DNA of 64,000 nt from Polytrichum commune (Eukaryota > Streptophyta > Polytrichopsida > Polytrichales > Polytrichaceae), in NCBI GenBank assembly GCA_950295325.1, contig OX485803.1:76521554-76585553 (forward strand), read 5' to 3'. The first letter of the stretch is position 1; each line of letters starts with the position of its first letter. This document shows positions 10,908 to 21,306 of this stretch, piece after piece. The translations under genes were made by a program, and so were the position numbers. A model generated the notes under the pieces. It had not been told where the DNA came from. It saw nothing but the letters and a program-made list of their open reading frames with translations, and ran no database searches.

Positions 10908-11086
10908 GAAACCTCAACAAACATGGACACAACGTAAGGGTCCAAAAGAATCAAATATTGGAAAATGCAAAACATCACGATGAATGGGGACACTGAGGAT
11001 CAAGACATTTGCAACACAAATGCAATGTGAGCTCCCAATACTGTGCGCCAGTCCACAAAATGTTCCACAAAATATTTTGGGTGGGA

Positions 11087-12260
11087 GTTTGGGTCGGCCG
11101 ACCTAAACCCTGTGGCACCAGGGATTGAGGGCCATCCACACCTTGCCCGTGGGATAGGGTCGGGTTCCGGTCGACCGACTCAAACCTTGTACAATGATGG
11201 GTTGAGGGCCATTTAGAATTCCATCACGTTGTGGGGAAAACTTTGGGTCGACCGACCCAATCCTTGTCATGGTCAACTACAACCGCCGAAACTGGGGAAG
11301 GGGTTTGGGTCGACCGACCCAAACTTTCACAGGGTAAACCCACCCACACTCGGAAGGGGTTTGGGTCGGTCGACCCAAACTTTCACAGTGTAAATCCACC
11401 CACACTAGGATGAGGTTTGGGTCGCTCGACCCAAACATTACATATGATGGGGTAAGGTTCCTACTCTGTCCGTCCAAACCTTCTAGGTACCTTGGGTAAG
11501 GGCCATTAACAATTCGTTCACGATGTGCGAAAAAGTTTGGGTCGACCGACCCAAACCTTCTGAAAGGTTTTACGCTAAACGCCCACTGTGGGGTAGGGGT
11601 TTGGGTCGACCGACCCAAACCTCACAAGGGTCAGAGTAGACCCCCCCAACACTAGTGAAGGGGTTTGGATCGACCGACCCAAACCTCACAAGGGTCAGAG
11701 TAGACCCCCCCCCCAACACTAGTGAAGGGGTTTGGGTCGACCGACCCAAACCTAACTAGGGTCAGAGTAGACTCCCCCCAACACTAGTGAAGGGGTTTGG
11801 GTCGACCGACCCAAACCTCACAAGGGTCAGAGTAGACCCCCCCCCCAACACTAGTGAAAGGGTTTGGGTCGACCGACCCAAACCTCACTAGGGTCAGAGT
11901 AGACTCCCCCCAACACTAGTGAAGGGGTTTGGGTCGACCGACCCAAACCTCATAATGGTCAGAGTAGACCCCCCCCAACACTAGTGAAGGGGTTTGGGTC
12001 GACCGACCCAAACCTCAAAAGGGTCAGAGTAGCCCCCCCCCCCAACACTAGTGAAGGGGTTTGGGTCGACCGACCCAAACCTCACAAGGGTCAGAGTAGA
12101 CTCCCCCCAACACTAGTGAAGGGGTTTGGGTCGACCGACCCAAACCTCACAAGGGTGAGACTAGAACCCGCCCACACTACTGGAGGGGTTTTGGGTCGAC
12201 CGACCCAAACCTCACAAGGGTCAGACTGGAACCCGCCAACACTAGTGTCGACCGACGTAT
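11087..12260. repeat. Palindrome-bearing satellite, ~65-bp unit, 17 full copies
   Basis: Each unit contains an inverted repeat with arms GGTTTGGGTCG and CGACCCAAACC around two free bases, followed by a C-rich spacer with AACACTAGTGAAGG. Palindromes start near 11087, 11163, 11241, 11303, 11359, 11415, then 11535, 11599, 11663, 11730, 11795, 11862, 11927, 11992, 12059, 12124 and 12188. A wrecked copy lies near 11475 and a partial one at 12246. The later units are spaced 64-67 bp and are nearly identical; the first six are older and spaced 56-78 bp. The central pair is AC in most, GC at 11087, GT at 11359 and CT at 11415. Spacers alternate between a long C run (ACCCCCCC...) and ACTCCCCCC, suggesting a ~132-bp dimer as the amplified unit. 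Confidence 0.93.
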
Positions 12261-12296
12261 AATACAGCGTATTATACGGCGTATAATGCGGCGGAT
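12246..12296. repeat. Second palindrome at the satellite edge
   Basis: Directly after the last partial satellite core (GTCGACCGAC) comes GTATAATAC, three bases, then GTATTATAC, a perfect inverted repeat, followed by a partial third copy GCGTATAATGCGGCG. It marks an abrupt change from satellite to ordinary AT-rich sequence. Confidence 0.75.
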
Positions 12297-12968
12297 ATTG
12301 AGAGGTGTGTGGAATTTCAGCTCATTGCAAAGTTCACTGCGGACTTGCATGCTGTGGATAGGTCCTCATGAACAGCAGCGTGAACGAACCTCGAAGTACA
12401 GCTCCGACTAAGAGTTCTCTCTACGAATTCAGGAGTGGGAGAAGAGCAAAAAAGAACCAACTTTTGGGTGGTGCGCCCCTTTATACTATCCACCTCCACT
12501 TGCCCGACTTCCTCATTGGATGCCTTTCCCGCCTTGTTATTTCAAACCTCCTGACAGAATTCCCCGTTTTCTGTTTATTGTAGAAAATGCGCATCTTTCA
12601 ATGCCCCTCTCATACCCCAGCCGTCATATGACTTAGTCTATGATATTTAATCTTTTTTTGGTTTTGTGTGTATATGACATACGACATTGGGAGGAAGGGT
12701 GGCGGCCACATTAATTTTTTCAAGTGTCACAACGGTATATTTTAACCAATATGTATACCCAACCACAACTCCATTCAATGCTTTCAAGTGCAATCCTATT
12801 TCGGTGGGGTTGGGGCCATTTGGAGGCTGCAATTATGAGAGAGTTTCCAAGGCTTGAGGCCATTGTCATGATGAATAAAATTATTTATTTGTCTCCCCTA
12901 AACCCTAAACCCTAGAACATTGCTCTATTATCTCGCATGGAAGTGTGGCAATGATAAACGTTCCAATT
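12297..12968. other. Intergenic, no gene seen
   Basis: Short open frames without recognisable domains. A short telomere-like run, CCTAAACCCTAAACCCTAG, lies at about 12898-12915; this is too short to be a telomere and matches the telo-box type of motif often found near plant genes. Confidence 0.55.
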
Positions 12969-13031
12969 TAACGTTTGTTTGATTTCAAAATTGATTTAAC
13001 GTTTGTTTGGTTTCAAAATTGTTTTAACGTT
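12969..13031. repeat. Short tandem repeat, 28-bp period
   Basis: TAACGTTTGTTTG(A/G)TTTCAAAATTG recurs at 12969 and 12997, with a truncated third start at 13025. It lies at the left end of recognisable element B sequence. Confidence 0.75.
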
Positions 13032-13051
13032 CCAATTTTGTTTGTTGTTCA

Positions 13052-13330
13052 TTGGTCCATTGGTTCATTGGTTCATTGGTACAATTTGAAGAAAGACGGA
13101 TTAGTTTCACATACCGATCGGAGTTTGAGAAAAGAATCAAAGACTTACCCGAAGAATTACAAGCCATCATATTTTCAAAAGTGTGGAACAAAGGCAAGGA
13201 TACATTGTGGGAATGCATGCCGGGAACGACAAAACAAAGTGGGTACCATTATAATCTAGAAGGGTTCTTTTACGACTTATACTACACACGAGTAATGGTA
13301 CCGGCTACAATCAATGATTCCTTGGTTTGA
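13052..13330 (+). pseudogene. Pre-gag ORF module, first copy, of element B
   Basis: This frame encodes FTYRSEFEKRI-x-DLPEELQA-x-IFSKVWNKG and later GYHYNLEGFFYDLYYTRVM. The same pattern recurs in a second copy at about 13660-13870 and, more diverged, in the pre-gag ORF of element C. This copy is in a different frame from the one that follows and ends at a stop at 13328-13330, so it is a partial duplicate. Function unknown; ORFs upstream of gag occur in Ogre/Tat-type plant elements, but homology to those was not tested. Confidence 0.6.
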
Positions 13331-13931
13331 AAATATCCATTGCCGCGATAACTTACGAGAAAGATTAGAAGAAGGATCCGAGGAGAAGCATTTAATCGGA
13401 CCACTTGAAGCCTCACATGTCGAAAGATCGATTTTGAGAAAAATTGAGAGATCGAACGTGAAAGGAGTATACGTGATTGAAGACACTATAGAAGATATTG
13501 ACACCAAAGGAACCGAGAGTCATTGGCCTTGGGAATACCCAAAGTTTAGTGAAGACGAAAAGGTACTAACTCAATATGAAGGAGTAAAGAGGTTCCATGA
13601 CTTGATGTGGAACATGCACAAAGTTTACAAAACAAAAGCAACCAAGAACTTTATCAAGAAACGAATTGGATTTACTTATCGATCGGAGTTTGAGAGGAGA
13701 ATCTACGAACTACCGGAAGAACTACAAGCAAAGATATTCTCAAATGTGTGGAATCACGGGAGAATTGGAATCGGAAAGCGGGCGAAAGGCGCCACAAGTC
13801 ATAGAGGGTACCACTACCCGCAAGAGGGACTATTATACAACTTGTACTTCGAAAGGGTGATGATAAAACTTTACAACGGACTAGAGAGGTTGGAAAATAG
13901 TGAGCGAGGGTTGATCAATTTTAACGAGTGA
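13314..13931 (+). CDS. Pre-gag ORF (ORF0) of element B
   Basis: This is a 205-codon frame upstream of gag. It has an acidic and basic N-terminal half, a HWPWEYPKF motif near residue 65, and a C-terminal module FTYRSEFERRIYELPEELQAKIFSNVWNHG... ending in GYHYPQEGLLYNLYFERVM. Element C has WPWELSP, then LPIHLQERILNKIWNNG and KGYPRLRVDLRFLFLIYS in the same order at the same place before gag, so the protein is a kept part of this element type, not chance. I do not recognise the family. It is separated from gag by a duplicated ~120-bp leader. The true start is uncertain, because the ATG at 13314 overlaps the broken first module. Confidence 0.6.
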   Translation: MIPWFENIHCRDNLRERLEEGSEEKHLIGPLEASHVERSILRKIERSNVKGVYVIEDTIEDIDTKGTESHWPWEYPKFSEDEKVLTQYEGVKRFHDLMWNMHKVYKTKATKNFIKKRIGFTYRSEFERRIYELPEELQAKIFSNVWNHGRIGIGKRAKGATSHRGYHYPQEGLLYNLYFERVMIKLYNGLERLENSERGLINFNE

Positions 13932-13995
13932 AAATTTTAAGAATAGGTTGGGGAAAAAGAGGAACATTTTATTGAGTCAAGAAACGATAGCGTGT

Positions 13996-14250
13996 CCTAA
14001 GAGTTGTACTAGCGAAAGGATGAGATAGATACACATAATTGAAGCCGGGAGGGCCGATTAGGGGTGATCTTGGGTCATGCTAAGTAGCGTTAACGTACGA
14101 CAAAGAGGAAGAGAAAATTAAATTGAGTGTTTCCTAAGAACCGTACTAGCGAAAGGATGAATATAGGTGCACATAGTTGAAGCCGGGAGGGCCAACTAGG
14201 GTGATCTAAGATCATGCTAAGTAGTGTTAATGTACGACGAAGAGGAAGAC
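13996..14250 (+). repeat. Duplicated leader segment before gag of element B
   Basis: About 117 bp beginning CCTAAGA(G/A)...GTACTAGCGAAAGG and running to GTACGAC(A/G)AAGAGGAAGA occurs at 13996-14115 and again at 14133-14250, period 137 bp. The second copy supplies the gag start. Confidence 0.8.
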
Positions 14251-16779
14251 ACTAGGGAACGAAGCCGTTCGCCGCCATCTAGGAGAGAGGCCGAGGCCGA
14301 ACGTAGACATATTAACCGTATGCAACATGGAGTAAACCCCAATAGTGAAGAAGGAAGAGCCGAGAGGCAAAGAAAAGAGAGAGCGGAACGATACGAGAGA
14401 CGAGAGAGGCAAAGAGCCGAAGGTCTTGAAGTATCTAGATCACCATCCCCACCACTAACAAATGATAATCTAGACCGACCATCACCTTACGAATACGAAA
14501 ACATAAATAGAGAAGATCAAGGAGACACCGTTACTCCATTAGGGACATTTGAAACATACACTAGAGAGGGAACACCCCGGAATATTAATTTCGATCAAGA
14601 TACACAAGAAAGCATAGTAGAGAACGAAAATTCAACAACTCAAAGTGAAGAACCAACTTCAAGACAAGTTAACCAAACATTTGAAGAATTTTTACAACAA
14701 GTAAGGACTCAAAGGGTACCAATTACTAGCACCACAAGATCCGGAACAACGTCACTAGGAACAAATCTCGGAAGCTCCGGAGGAGGAAGGAGAAGTGGAA
14801 CTATAGCAATGTCGGGAGGAGCGCCTCCCGTCCCTAGAAGAGGTAAGATACCTCTTCCCACTTACAAAGGAAAAGAAGATCCGGATACTTACATACAAGA
14901 GTATGTCAACATATGTCACGCCAATCAAGAAGGAACTGATGCGGAGAAATTAAGATTGTTTCCGGTAACTCTCAAGAAAAAGGCACTAGAATGGTACACT
15001 CAATTTCCCGCGAATCACTTTTTGAATTGGAACGACTTGAAAACAACTTTTATTCAACGATTCCGATCAACCAAATCGGAAGGGGAGATCATCAACAACT
15101 TGTCACACGTAAAGCAAAAGAAAGATGAATCGGTGGAAGAATTCTATGAACGAGTAATGGTAGCGGCCGCAAAGATTCAACCCGCGCCGGGAGAACAAAT
15201 TAGAAAAACTTGGTTCATAAATGGACTAAGAAAGGAATATGAGAAATATGTAAACATACTACCAAGTGATACTTTGGAGGAAGCACTAGCTTCGGCACGG
15301 AAGATTGAGATGAGCAAAACGAAAAAGGAAAGAATGAGAGAAGACGAATCAAGTGGAGATTCAAGTAGCGATTCCGACGGAGAAGCGCGGAGAAAGAAGA
15401 AAAAGGGAAAGGCTAAGAAAGCCGAAATTACCAAAGATGATCTAAAAGCTCTTAAACAAGAGATAGAGGAACTAACAATTGGATCTCGGAAGTTTAGGAC
15501 GGGAGTCACTTGCCGGAGATGCCATAATGAAGGGCACTATCCAAGTGAGTGCCAATTAAAGAGTTGCTCGAATTGCAATAGCACTACACACAATACAAAT
15601 GAATGCGTTTATGACGGGAGAAGACGAGAAAGGAGATATGGAGTGAATCAAGTACAACCACAAATGAACAACAACCGGAGAAGGGCGGAGGCCGTACCTC
15701 CGAGGTTTAGAGATGAAGAGAGACCGCGGTTCGGGGAGAATCGGCGAGATATGAGATACCCCTATCAAGGGAGAGATAAGCAAAGGGATGAAGGATACCC
15801 CTATAACGGGCAGGAATACCGAAGAGGAGATCGGTACCCGTATGATAATTACCGGAGGGAAGCAACATACCCCTACTGAAGCCAATACTACCCGAGGGAA
15901 GAAGCATACCCCTATCAGGGCGGCCCTAGAGGACCCATTAATCACGGGAGATTGGAGTACCCCAGGGATGTGATGGACAATATAAGCCAAAAGGTTGCGC
16001 CGAGAATCGGGTACACTGGCCTACCGCGACGGGAAGGCAACGCCGACGAGTGCTATTATTGTCATCAACCGGGTCATAGAAAGCCGGAGTGCTCATTGTT
16101 TAGGAAACATCAAGATGAAGCGAATGATTACGCGAAGAAGCCCATGGTGGCGGCAAATGTAGTGACACCAAGTGTGTGTGTGATGACAAGAGCCCAAAGA
16201 GCGGCGAAAGAAAACTCTAAGGAAGAGAGTGAATTGGAAGATGAAGAAGATGATAGAAAGAGCGAAGACTCGGAGAATAGTGATAGTGATGATGAAAAGG
16301 ATACTATAAAGGTTATGGATGAAGAAAGCGAAGAGCTTAGTGAGAATGAGAATGAGCCAAAGAATAGGCGAAAAGAACACGAGTCACAAGTGTTGCGGGA
16401 TGCACCGGAGGACTCGGAGTGGAAGAAGAAGCGGGAGATACACCGCCAAGTAACGAATGAGATCAAGGAGATCCAACGGGAAGCGGGCGAAGATCTTTTA
16501 GAGCCAGAAGATCTGGCCCCAAAGTACCGAAAATCCGCTAAGGGAGAAGCGATGAAAGAAGAACCCCGGACGAGGGTAGGACAAATTATTCGAAAAGTAC
16601 TAGATTCAACTCAAGCAAATATCACAATAGGGCAACTCTTGGAGATAGCCCCTTATTGCAAAAGAAGGGTAATGGAAGCAATTTACATGAACGGGCGAGA
16701 TGAGAGGGAAATACCTCAAACGTATCTCGTAGCCACGAAAGACTTTGATGAAGAAATGCCGATGATAGCGGTATGGACT
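14224..16779 (+). pseudogene. Gag of element B (one in-frame TGA; cut by element C)
   Basis: The structural capsid/nucleocapsid protein. A charged, Arg/Glu-rich N-terminus (to residue ~95) precedes a retrotransposon gag domain at about residues 220-365 with EKLRLFPVTLKKKALEWY and ESVEEFYERV. Then come CCHC knuckles CRRCHNEGHYPSEC and CSNCNSTTHNTNEC, and a YPY-rich tandem stretch. A TGA at 15877-15879 interrupts, but the frame goes on with a third knuckle, CYYCHQPGHRKPEC (about 16051), an acidic region, and TIGQLLEIAPYCKRR just before protease. The reading frame is cut after GTA TGG ACT by element C and resumes in the same frame at 32562. Start: ATG at 14230 is the first in-frame ATG of the open frame. 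The stop makes the copy probably inactive; readthrough is not excluded. Confidence 0.8.
16775..16779. repeat. Target site duplication GGACT, left copy of element C
   Basis: GGACT precedes the TGTAGT start of the left LTR and recurs at 32557-32561 after the right LTR. Perfect 5-bp match. Confidence 0.95.
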
Positions 16780-18570
16780 TGTAGTTAGCTTTTTGGTTAC
16801 AAACAAACCCAGGGAACAATCAGGGAAGACTTAAAAGGTGATTCTTATATATTCTAGGTGTCTTAAACAAGGTTTGTTAGGTAAAACACAAGGTTATAAC
16901 ACTTCATTTCCATTTAGGTGTATCAATTAGTTTACGGGCAGGGGTAAAACACCTAAAAGATCACTCCATAGCAGTGCATGCAAGAGTGACAGTCTCTCAC
17001 CTCACTTTACTTTTCATGGCAATTGTCTGGCAGTGAATTCCTTTTATTAGAACCAAGTGCGGTGCACAAACATAGGCACAGCCATCGACTATAGTCTTTG
17101 CATAAGTATCATCATCATGTCTTAATTATCAAAGCCAAGGGCACTTTGATCTTTGCTATAGTCTTTAGATTCATATTAGCATAATACACATTTGATTATA
17201 GTCTTCAATATAGTCTGTACGCATTATAAGTCATATATCCAACAACACCATAGGCTGGAAGCCCGTATGTTCAATTATTAATCAATTACAAATCAACGAG
17301 GTTAGAATTACCCTTTCCTGGATTAGGTAACATTCAGCTAGTGACTGCATTGTCCTTTCGGCTTCTCACCAAGGTAACTGTTCAAGGCTATAGTCTTCCC
17401 ACTAGGCCCTTTCATCTCCCAGCATGACTATTGCCTTCTCAATCCATTAAGTTTACTTATACTTAGGATTACAAACACACATATATTCTCATTGGACTCA
17501 TACAGATTCTTTGATTTCATTCAATCAACTTATTAGCTTGTGTCATCACTTCCTTTATTAATTTCACATCCTTACTCCATTGAAATGAAGCTCTCAGATT
17601 TACATTCGATTACACCATGGCAATCATCTCTCAGGATCCCTCTTAATTTCCCCAGTCTATAGTCTTATCCTAATTGGGTCTTCCCTGGTCTCTCAGGGAA
17701 ATTCCCTCATCAATCACCAAGACTATAGCCTTCACCCAGGGTAATTGAGAATGAAATCTCATCATACCTTACCACAGGAAGGTAACTTCCCAGACTATTG
17801 CCTTATGATGAGAGGTGATCTCAGCTATTAATGCAGACCATTGCCTGGCCATGCTCACTTTCTCTAATTCATTATATAAGGATAAACTTAGTCTATGGCC
17901 TGGTCATGTAATTGAGATACTCAATATTGTGGATTCAAATGAACTTGCAATCAATCATACACAACGCTCAAGGCTATAAACTGTAGTCACTGTAGCAAGG
18001 TAGAAACAATTCCAACAACAGTAACTCCTACACTTTGCAATCCCTGCAAAGTGTTCTGACACACAAACACAGACTATAGCCCTGACAATCATTTCAAATC
18101 AGTCTTCCATCCCAATATCAGACTATAGCCTGAACTCACAATAAATATTCAATAGACACAACAATAGAAACAAAGTAGTTCTCTCACAATGTAATAATTC
18201 AGGATTCACTCCCATGTAAATAATTATTGAATATTGATCAATGATACATCAAAAGACTATTGACTGGCACAACAACAGTGCATCCTCTTACAGACAATAC
18301 TTTCAAAGTTCTAAAAACATTGGAGTTCAATCTCTATCCCAGAGATGACTGACTTCTTTCTTACCTCCCCCTTCCTTTATACTTTGTGAGGAGTCCTCTC
18401 TAGCCCTACATCCTTTCATATCAGACTATAGCCTTGGAAGTTATGCTTTTCGGGATCTGAAGACTATAGTCTGTTCACATGGACAGTATCTTAAGATTTC
18501 AGTGTAGATTTTGTCCCTTTTTACACTGAATTCTAATTTTCAAAAAGATAAACTAAAAATCGCTATCACA
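16780..18570 (-). repeat. Left LTR of element C (3' LTR in its own direction)
   Basis: This 1791-bp LTR is bounded by TGTAGTTAGC and GCTATCACA on the plus strand. It is dotted with about 16 copies of GACTATAGTC or close variants. A candidate TATA box, TATAAAGG on the minus strand, lies at 18374-18381, about 190 bp into the LTR in element direction. Confidence 0.95.
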
Positions 18571-18584
18571 TAGCCCCCCACTTA
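18571..18584 (-). other. Polypurine tract of element C
   Basis: On the minus strand AAGTGGGGGGCTA lies directly before the 3' LTR, the expected primer for plus-strand synthesis. Confidence 0.75.
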
Positions 18585-18606
18585 ACCTGTTGATGTCCCC
18601 ATCAAC

Positions 18607-21306
18607 CTATCTTCTCAGTAATTTTGGTGGTGGTTGGTGACGTCGATCGGCTTCCTCAGCCGCTCTCTTCAACTCTCTTGCTTCCATCTTCTCAATTGCC
18701 CGTCGTAAGTCATCATGGCGGGCCACCACCTCGGGTGCATTGATTCGTTGCCATCTCAGAAATCGCTCAAACGGTCCCATCCGAGTAAAAGGAAATTCAT
18801 TGATCAAACTCTTGTGGGCCCCCGCGATGAAATGGGTCATGGACATAACTTCAACCATGCGAATCCACCTTGTAGGCCTGTACATCAACTTCAGCAAAAG
18901 TAAAAACTCAGCATGACTTTCGTGGAAACAATTGACATCGATCACCACGTCCCACTCGCCACACCAATCAGCCAAGACATTTGAAAACACAGCTGCACGA
19001 AAACAAACAGGGTCACGGTGATGAATATGTTGTTGAAAAAACTGTTTGTAAGTTGCGCTGCACTCATCCGCTGTCGATTTGGGCCCTTGGATTAACGGCC
19101 AGTTGTATTCGACGCTCGACAACGTCGCTTCCGGATTCCACCTGCCCCTCCTTGGGCACCGGCAGAAATGTGGGTGACTCGCCACTCCCACTGGAGGTCC
19201 ATCAGGCCATCGTCTTGCAATCCTCCGATGGTGGATATCGGCTGGTACCTCTTCATTACGGGAAAGGCCATAGTCTTCAAGTAACCAGGCTATAGCCGTC
19301 CATGTGGGTATGGGCTCCTCGCCCGGATGATCAAACATGTTAGCATATTGCCCCAAGTACCTTAAGGTTAATGGACTTCCCACTATAGGCACTTCCAACT
19401 GGGGTATGGTAGGTAAAAAATTAGATGGAGGTAACTCGAATTGAACCTGACTATGGAGGTTCAGTAATGGTTTTCTCTGAGTGTTCACCTCCACTAAGTA
19501 CCGTTCTAATCGGCTAGCGGTCTTTTCAATTTGAAAAAAATAATGTGACCCTGTAAATCCCGCACTCTGTGACAAGGTTAAACGCTGAATATTGGCGGAC
19601 ATTACATTGGTCAAAAAAGTTGGATGCCTAACCCGGTTAAGTAACTCCTGCAAAGTGTCCCTCCAAGACTGTAGACTCTCTAGGGGCTGCCCATAAAACT
19701 GAGAGGTTACTTGGACTCCATATTCTTGCCATGACACCTCCCTTCTCTCTCCAATGGTGGCATTATTACATCTCCACATCCATTGTTGTTCTAGGGACCC
19801 GTAATACAATAAGACTCTAGCCCCTACATCCCCAATTACCATAAAAGCCGAGTAGGGATCTGACAGGTTAATGTGCCTCCGGGCCAGAATCTCCACAAAC
19901 AAATTTTCTATTCCTAAGTCTAAACTTTGACGCCACAGCTCCTTAAAACGACTATGGTCAATCCATTCGGACTTCCTTAAACCTACAAACAAAAGAAAAA
20001 GTTGACATTGTCTTTCATACAACTCAAAAAATGACTTGGGAACCGGACCTCTGGATTCCCAGCTCCATACTTCCAAGCAAAGTTCCTTTGGTGCAGAAGA
20101 GTCTCGGACCGGACTGGTAGCAACTGGCGTTGCGGAAGACTGCCCCCTCGCATTCAGATCACTCAACAGAGTTTTCTGCTGATTCAATTCCTCCTCCGTT
20201 AGCCTTAACCTCTCGATTACTTGCTCCTTCTCCTCAATTACTCGCCTCAATTGGTCCTGACAATCATCTAACTGCTCGGATTCACCTCTTTGCTGGTCCA
20301 CCCGACTTTGCAGGGCCATAATCTCCTTCTCCTGAGCGGCTAGCTGGTTCTGGTTCGAGGCTATAGTCTTTGTGCTCTCCTCAAGCCTCTTCTCAAACTC
20401 CACCTTTTCCTTTATGGCTGCAGCCAACTCCTGCAGGTTCTTGACATTCTCGGCTTGGCATGTGATGAGCAACTCACTCTTCCCCCATAGCTGCTCATCC
20501 TTCTCCTTCAGGGACTCCCTACACATGTTGAGTTGCGTTCGAAGCCTCTGATTGTCTCCCGCCATGTCTTCGGAGTCACTAGACGATACCGGGCTCACAG
20601 CTCGAGAAGTTGAAGCAGCCTCAGCTCGTCCTTGGGGCACTGCAAGTGCCTCACGACAAAGGCAAGAGATGTAAAAAGCCGAATACAATTCCAACATCCG
20701 CGGCACTCCCACTTTGACGCGCATAACCTCAGCATGCATCTTTTGTTGTATAATCTGGGACCAATTGATCCTTTTTCCTTCCCATGCCTGGATGGCCGCC
20801 ACAACGTATTTCTGTGCCATTGTCTCTGGATGTGGCTTAAAGAGAAAGTAACTATTTACAAATTTGAACCACAATTTCCAATGATGCCTAGCCTTATCAA
20901 TTTTCCATTCTCGCGTCTCCCTCGGGAATTCTCCTTCGAAAATGGCCTCATGCTGCTTCCTTGTTAGTGCAGGCAATTGTCCTTCGCCAACTCCATCGGC
21001 TGGTATCCGCAACACTCTTCCGATGGTAGGGACCGAAAAGTTAACGACTCGGCCTTCAACTGTGGCTGTTTCCACCCCCATGGAATAGGTTTCCAGGAAC
21101 TGAAGCACATGATCCACATAGGCCACTCGTAGGATTACTTGCACCCAACACAGGAATTCGTACAAACCTGCTCTCTCCAATTTGATCTGATTGGCCTTCC
21201 ATGCTTTTTTCAACGCTAAAGGGGTGTCAAATAACATGGCAGGCTTCACATTCCATCGTCTGGGAACTTCTTCCTCTGTTTCATCCTCTGCTGGCCTCAT
21301 TTTCAC
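18607..21306 (-). CDS. Post-integrase protein of element C (899 aa)
   Basis: An intact 899-codon frame between the motif-rich stretch and the 3' LTR. Residues about 30-215 form an alpha-helical domain with WVQVILRVAYVDHVLQF, VEGRVVNFSVPTIGRVL and AIQAWEGKRINWSQII, a pattern like the 'putative plant transposon protein' domain of Athila ORF1. A Ser-rich linker and a coiled coil (about residues 250-385, rich in Glu, Gln and Leu) follow. The C-terminal ~500 residues are a Trp-rich helical region with no recognised family and end in basic KLLRR. Element B has the same three-part plan after its integrase. No signal peptide or membrane helix is evident, so it is unlikely to be an envelope protein. 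Function unknown. It starts at the ATG at 21306; an ATG two codons later is also possible. Confidence 0.75.
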   Translation of the reverse strand: MKMRPAEDETEEEVPRRWNVKPAMLFDTPLALKKAWKANQIKLERAGLYEFLCWVQVILRVAYVDHVLQFLETYSMGVETATVEGRVVNFSVPTIGRVLRIPADGVGEGQLPALTRKQHEAIFEGEFPRETREWKIDKARHHWKLWFKFVNSYFLFKPHPETMAQKYVVAAIQAWEGKRINWSQIIQQKMHAEVMRVKVGVPRMLELYSAFYISCLCREALAVPQGRAEAASTSRAVSPVSSSDSEDMAGDNQRLRTQLNMCRESLKEKDEQLWGKSELLITCQAENVKNLQELAAAIKEKVEFEKRLEESTKTIASNQNQLAAQEKEIMALQSRVDQQRGESEQLDDCQDQLRRVIEEKEQVIERLRLTEEELNQQKTLLSDLNARGQSSATPVATSPVRDSSAPKELCLEVWSWESRGPVPKSFFELYERQCQLFLLFVGLRKSEWIDHSRFKELWRQSLDLGIENLFVEILARRHINLSDPYSAFMVIGDVGARVLLYYGSLEQQWMWRCNNATIGERREVSWQEYGVQVTSQFYGQPLESLQSWRDTLQELLNRVRHPTFLTNVMSANIQRLTLSQSAGFTGSHYFFQIEKTASRLERYLVEVNTQRKPLLNLHSQVQFELPPSNFLPTIPQLEVPIVGSPLTLRYLGQYANMFDHPGEEPIPTWTAIAWLLEDYGLSRNEEVPADIHHRRIARRWPDGPPVGVASHPHFCRCPRRGRWNPEATLSSVEYNWPLIQGPKSTADECSATYKQFFQQHIHHRDPVCFRAAVFSNVLADWCGEWDVVIDVNCFHESHAEFLLLLKLMYRPTRWIRMVEVMSMTHFIAGAHKSLINEFPFTRMGPFERFLRWQRINAPEVVARHDDLRRAIEKMEARELKRAAEEADRRHQPPPKLLRR

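Noticed and set aside
11087-12260. Possible CRISPR array (22-bp palindromic repeats with ~43-bp spacers)
   Set aside because: Spacers are almost the same as one another, the genome is a plant's, and no cas gene is near. It is a satellite.
12898-12915. Telomere
   Set aside because: Only two to three CCCTAAA units within ordinary sequence; telo-box-like motif only.
18607-21306. Envelope-like protein of element C
   Set aside because: No signal peptide, membrane helix or cleavage site is visible.
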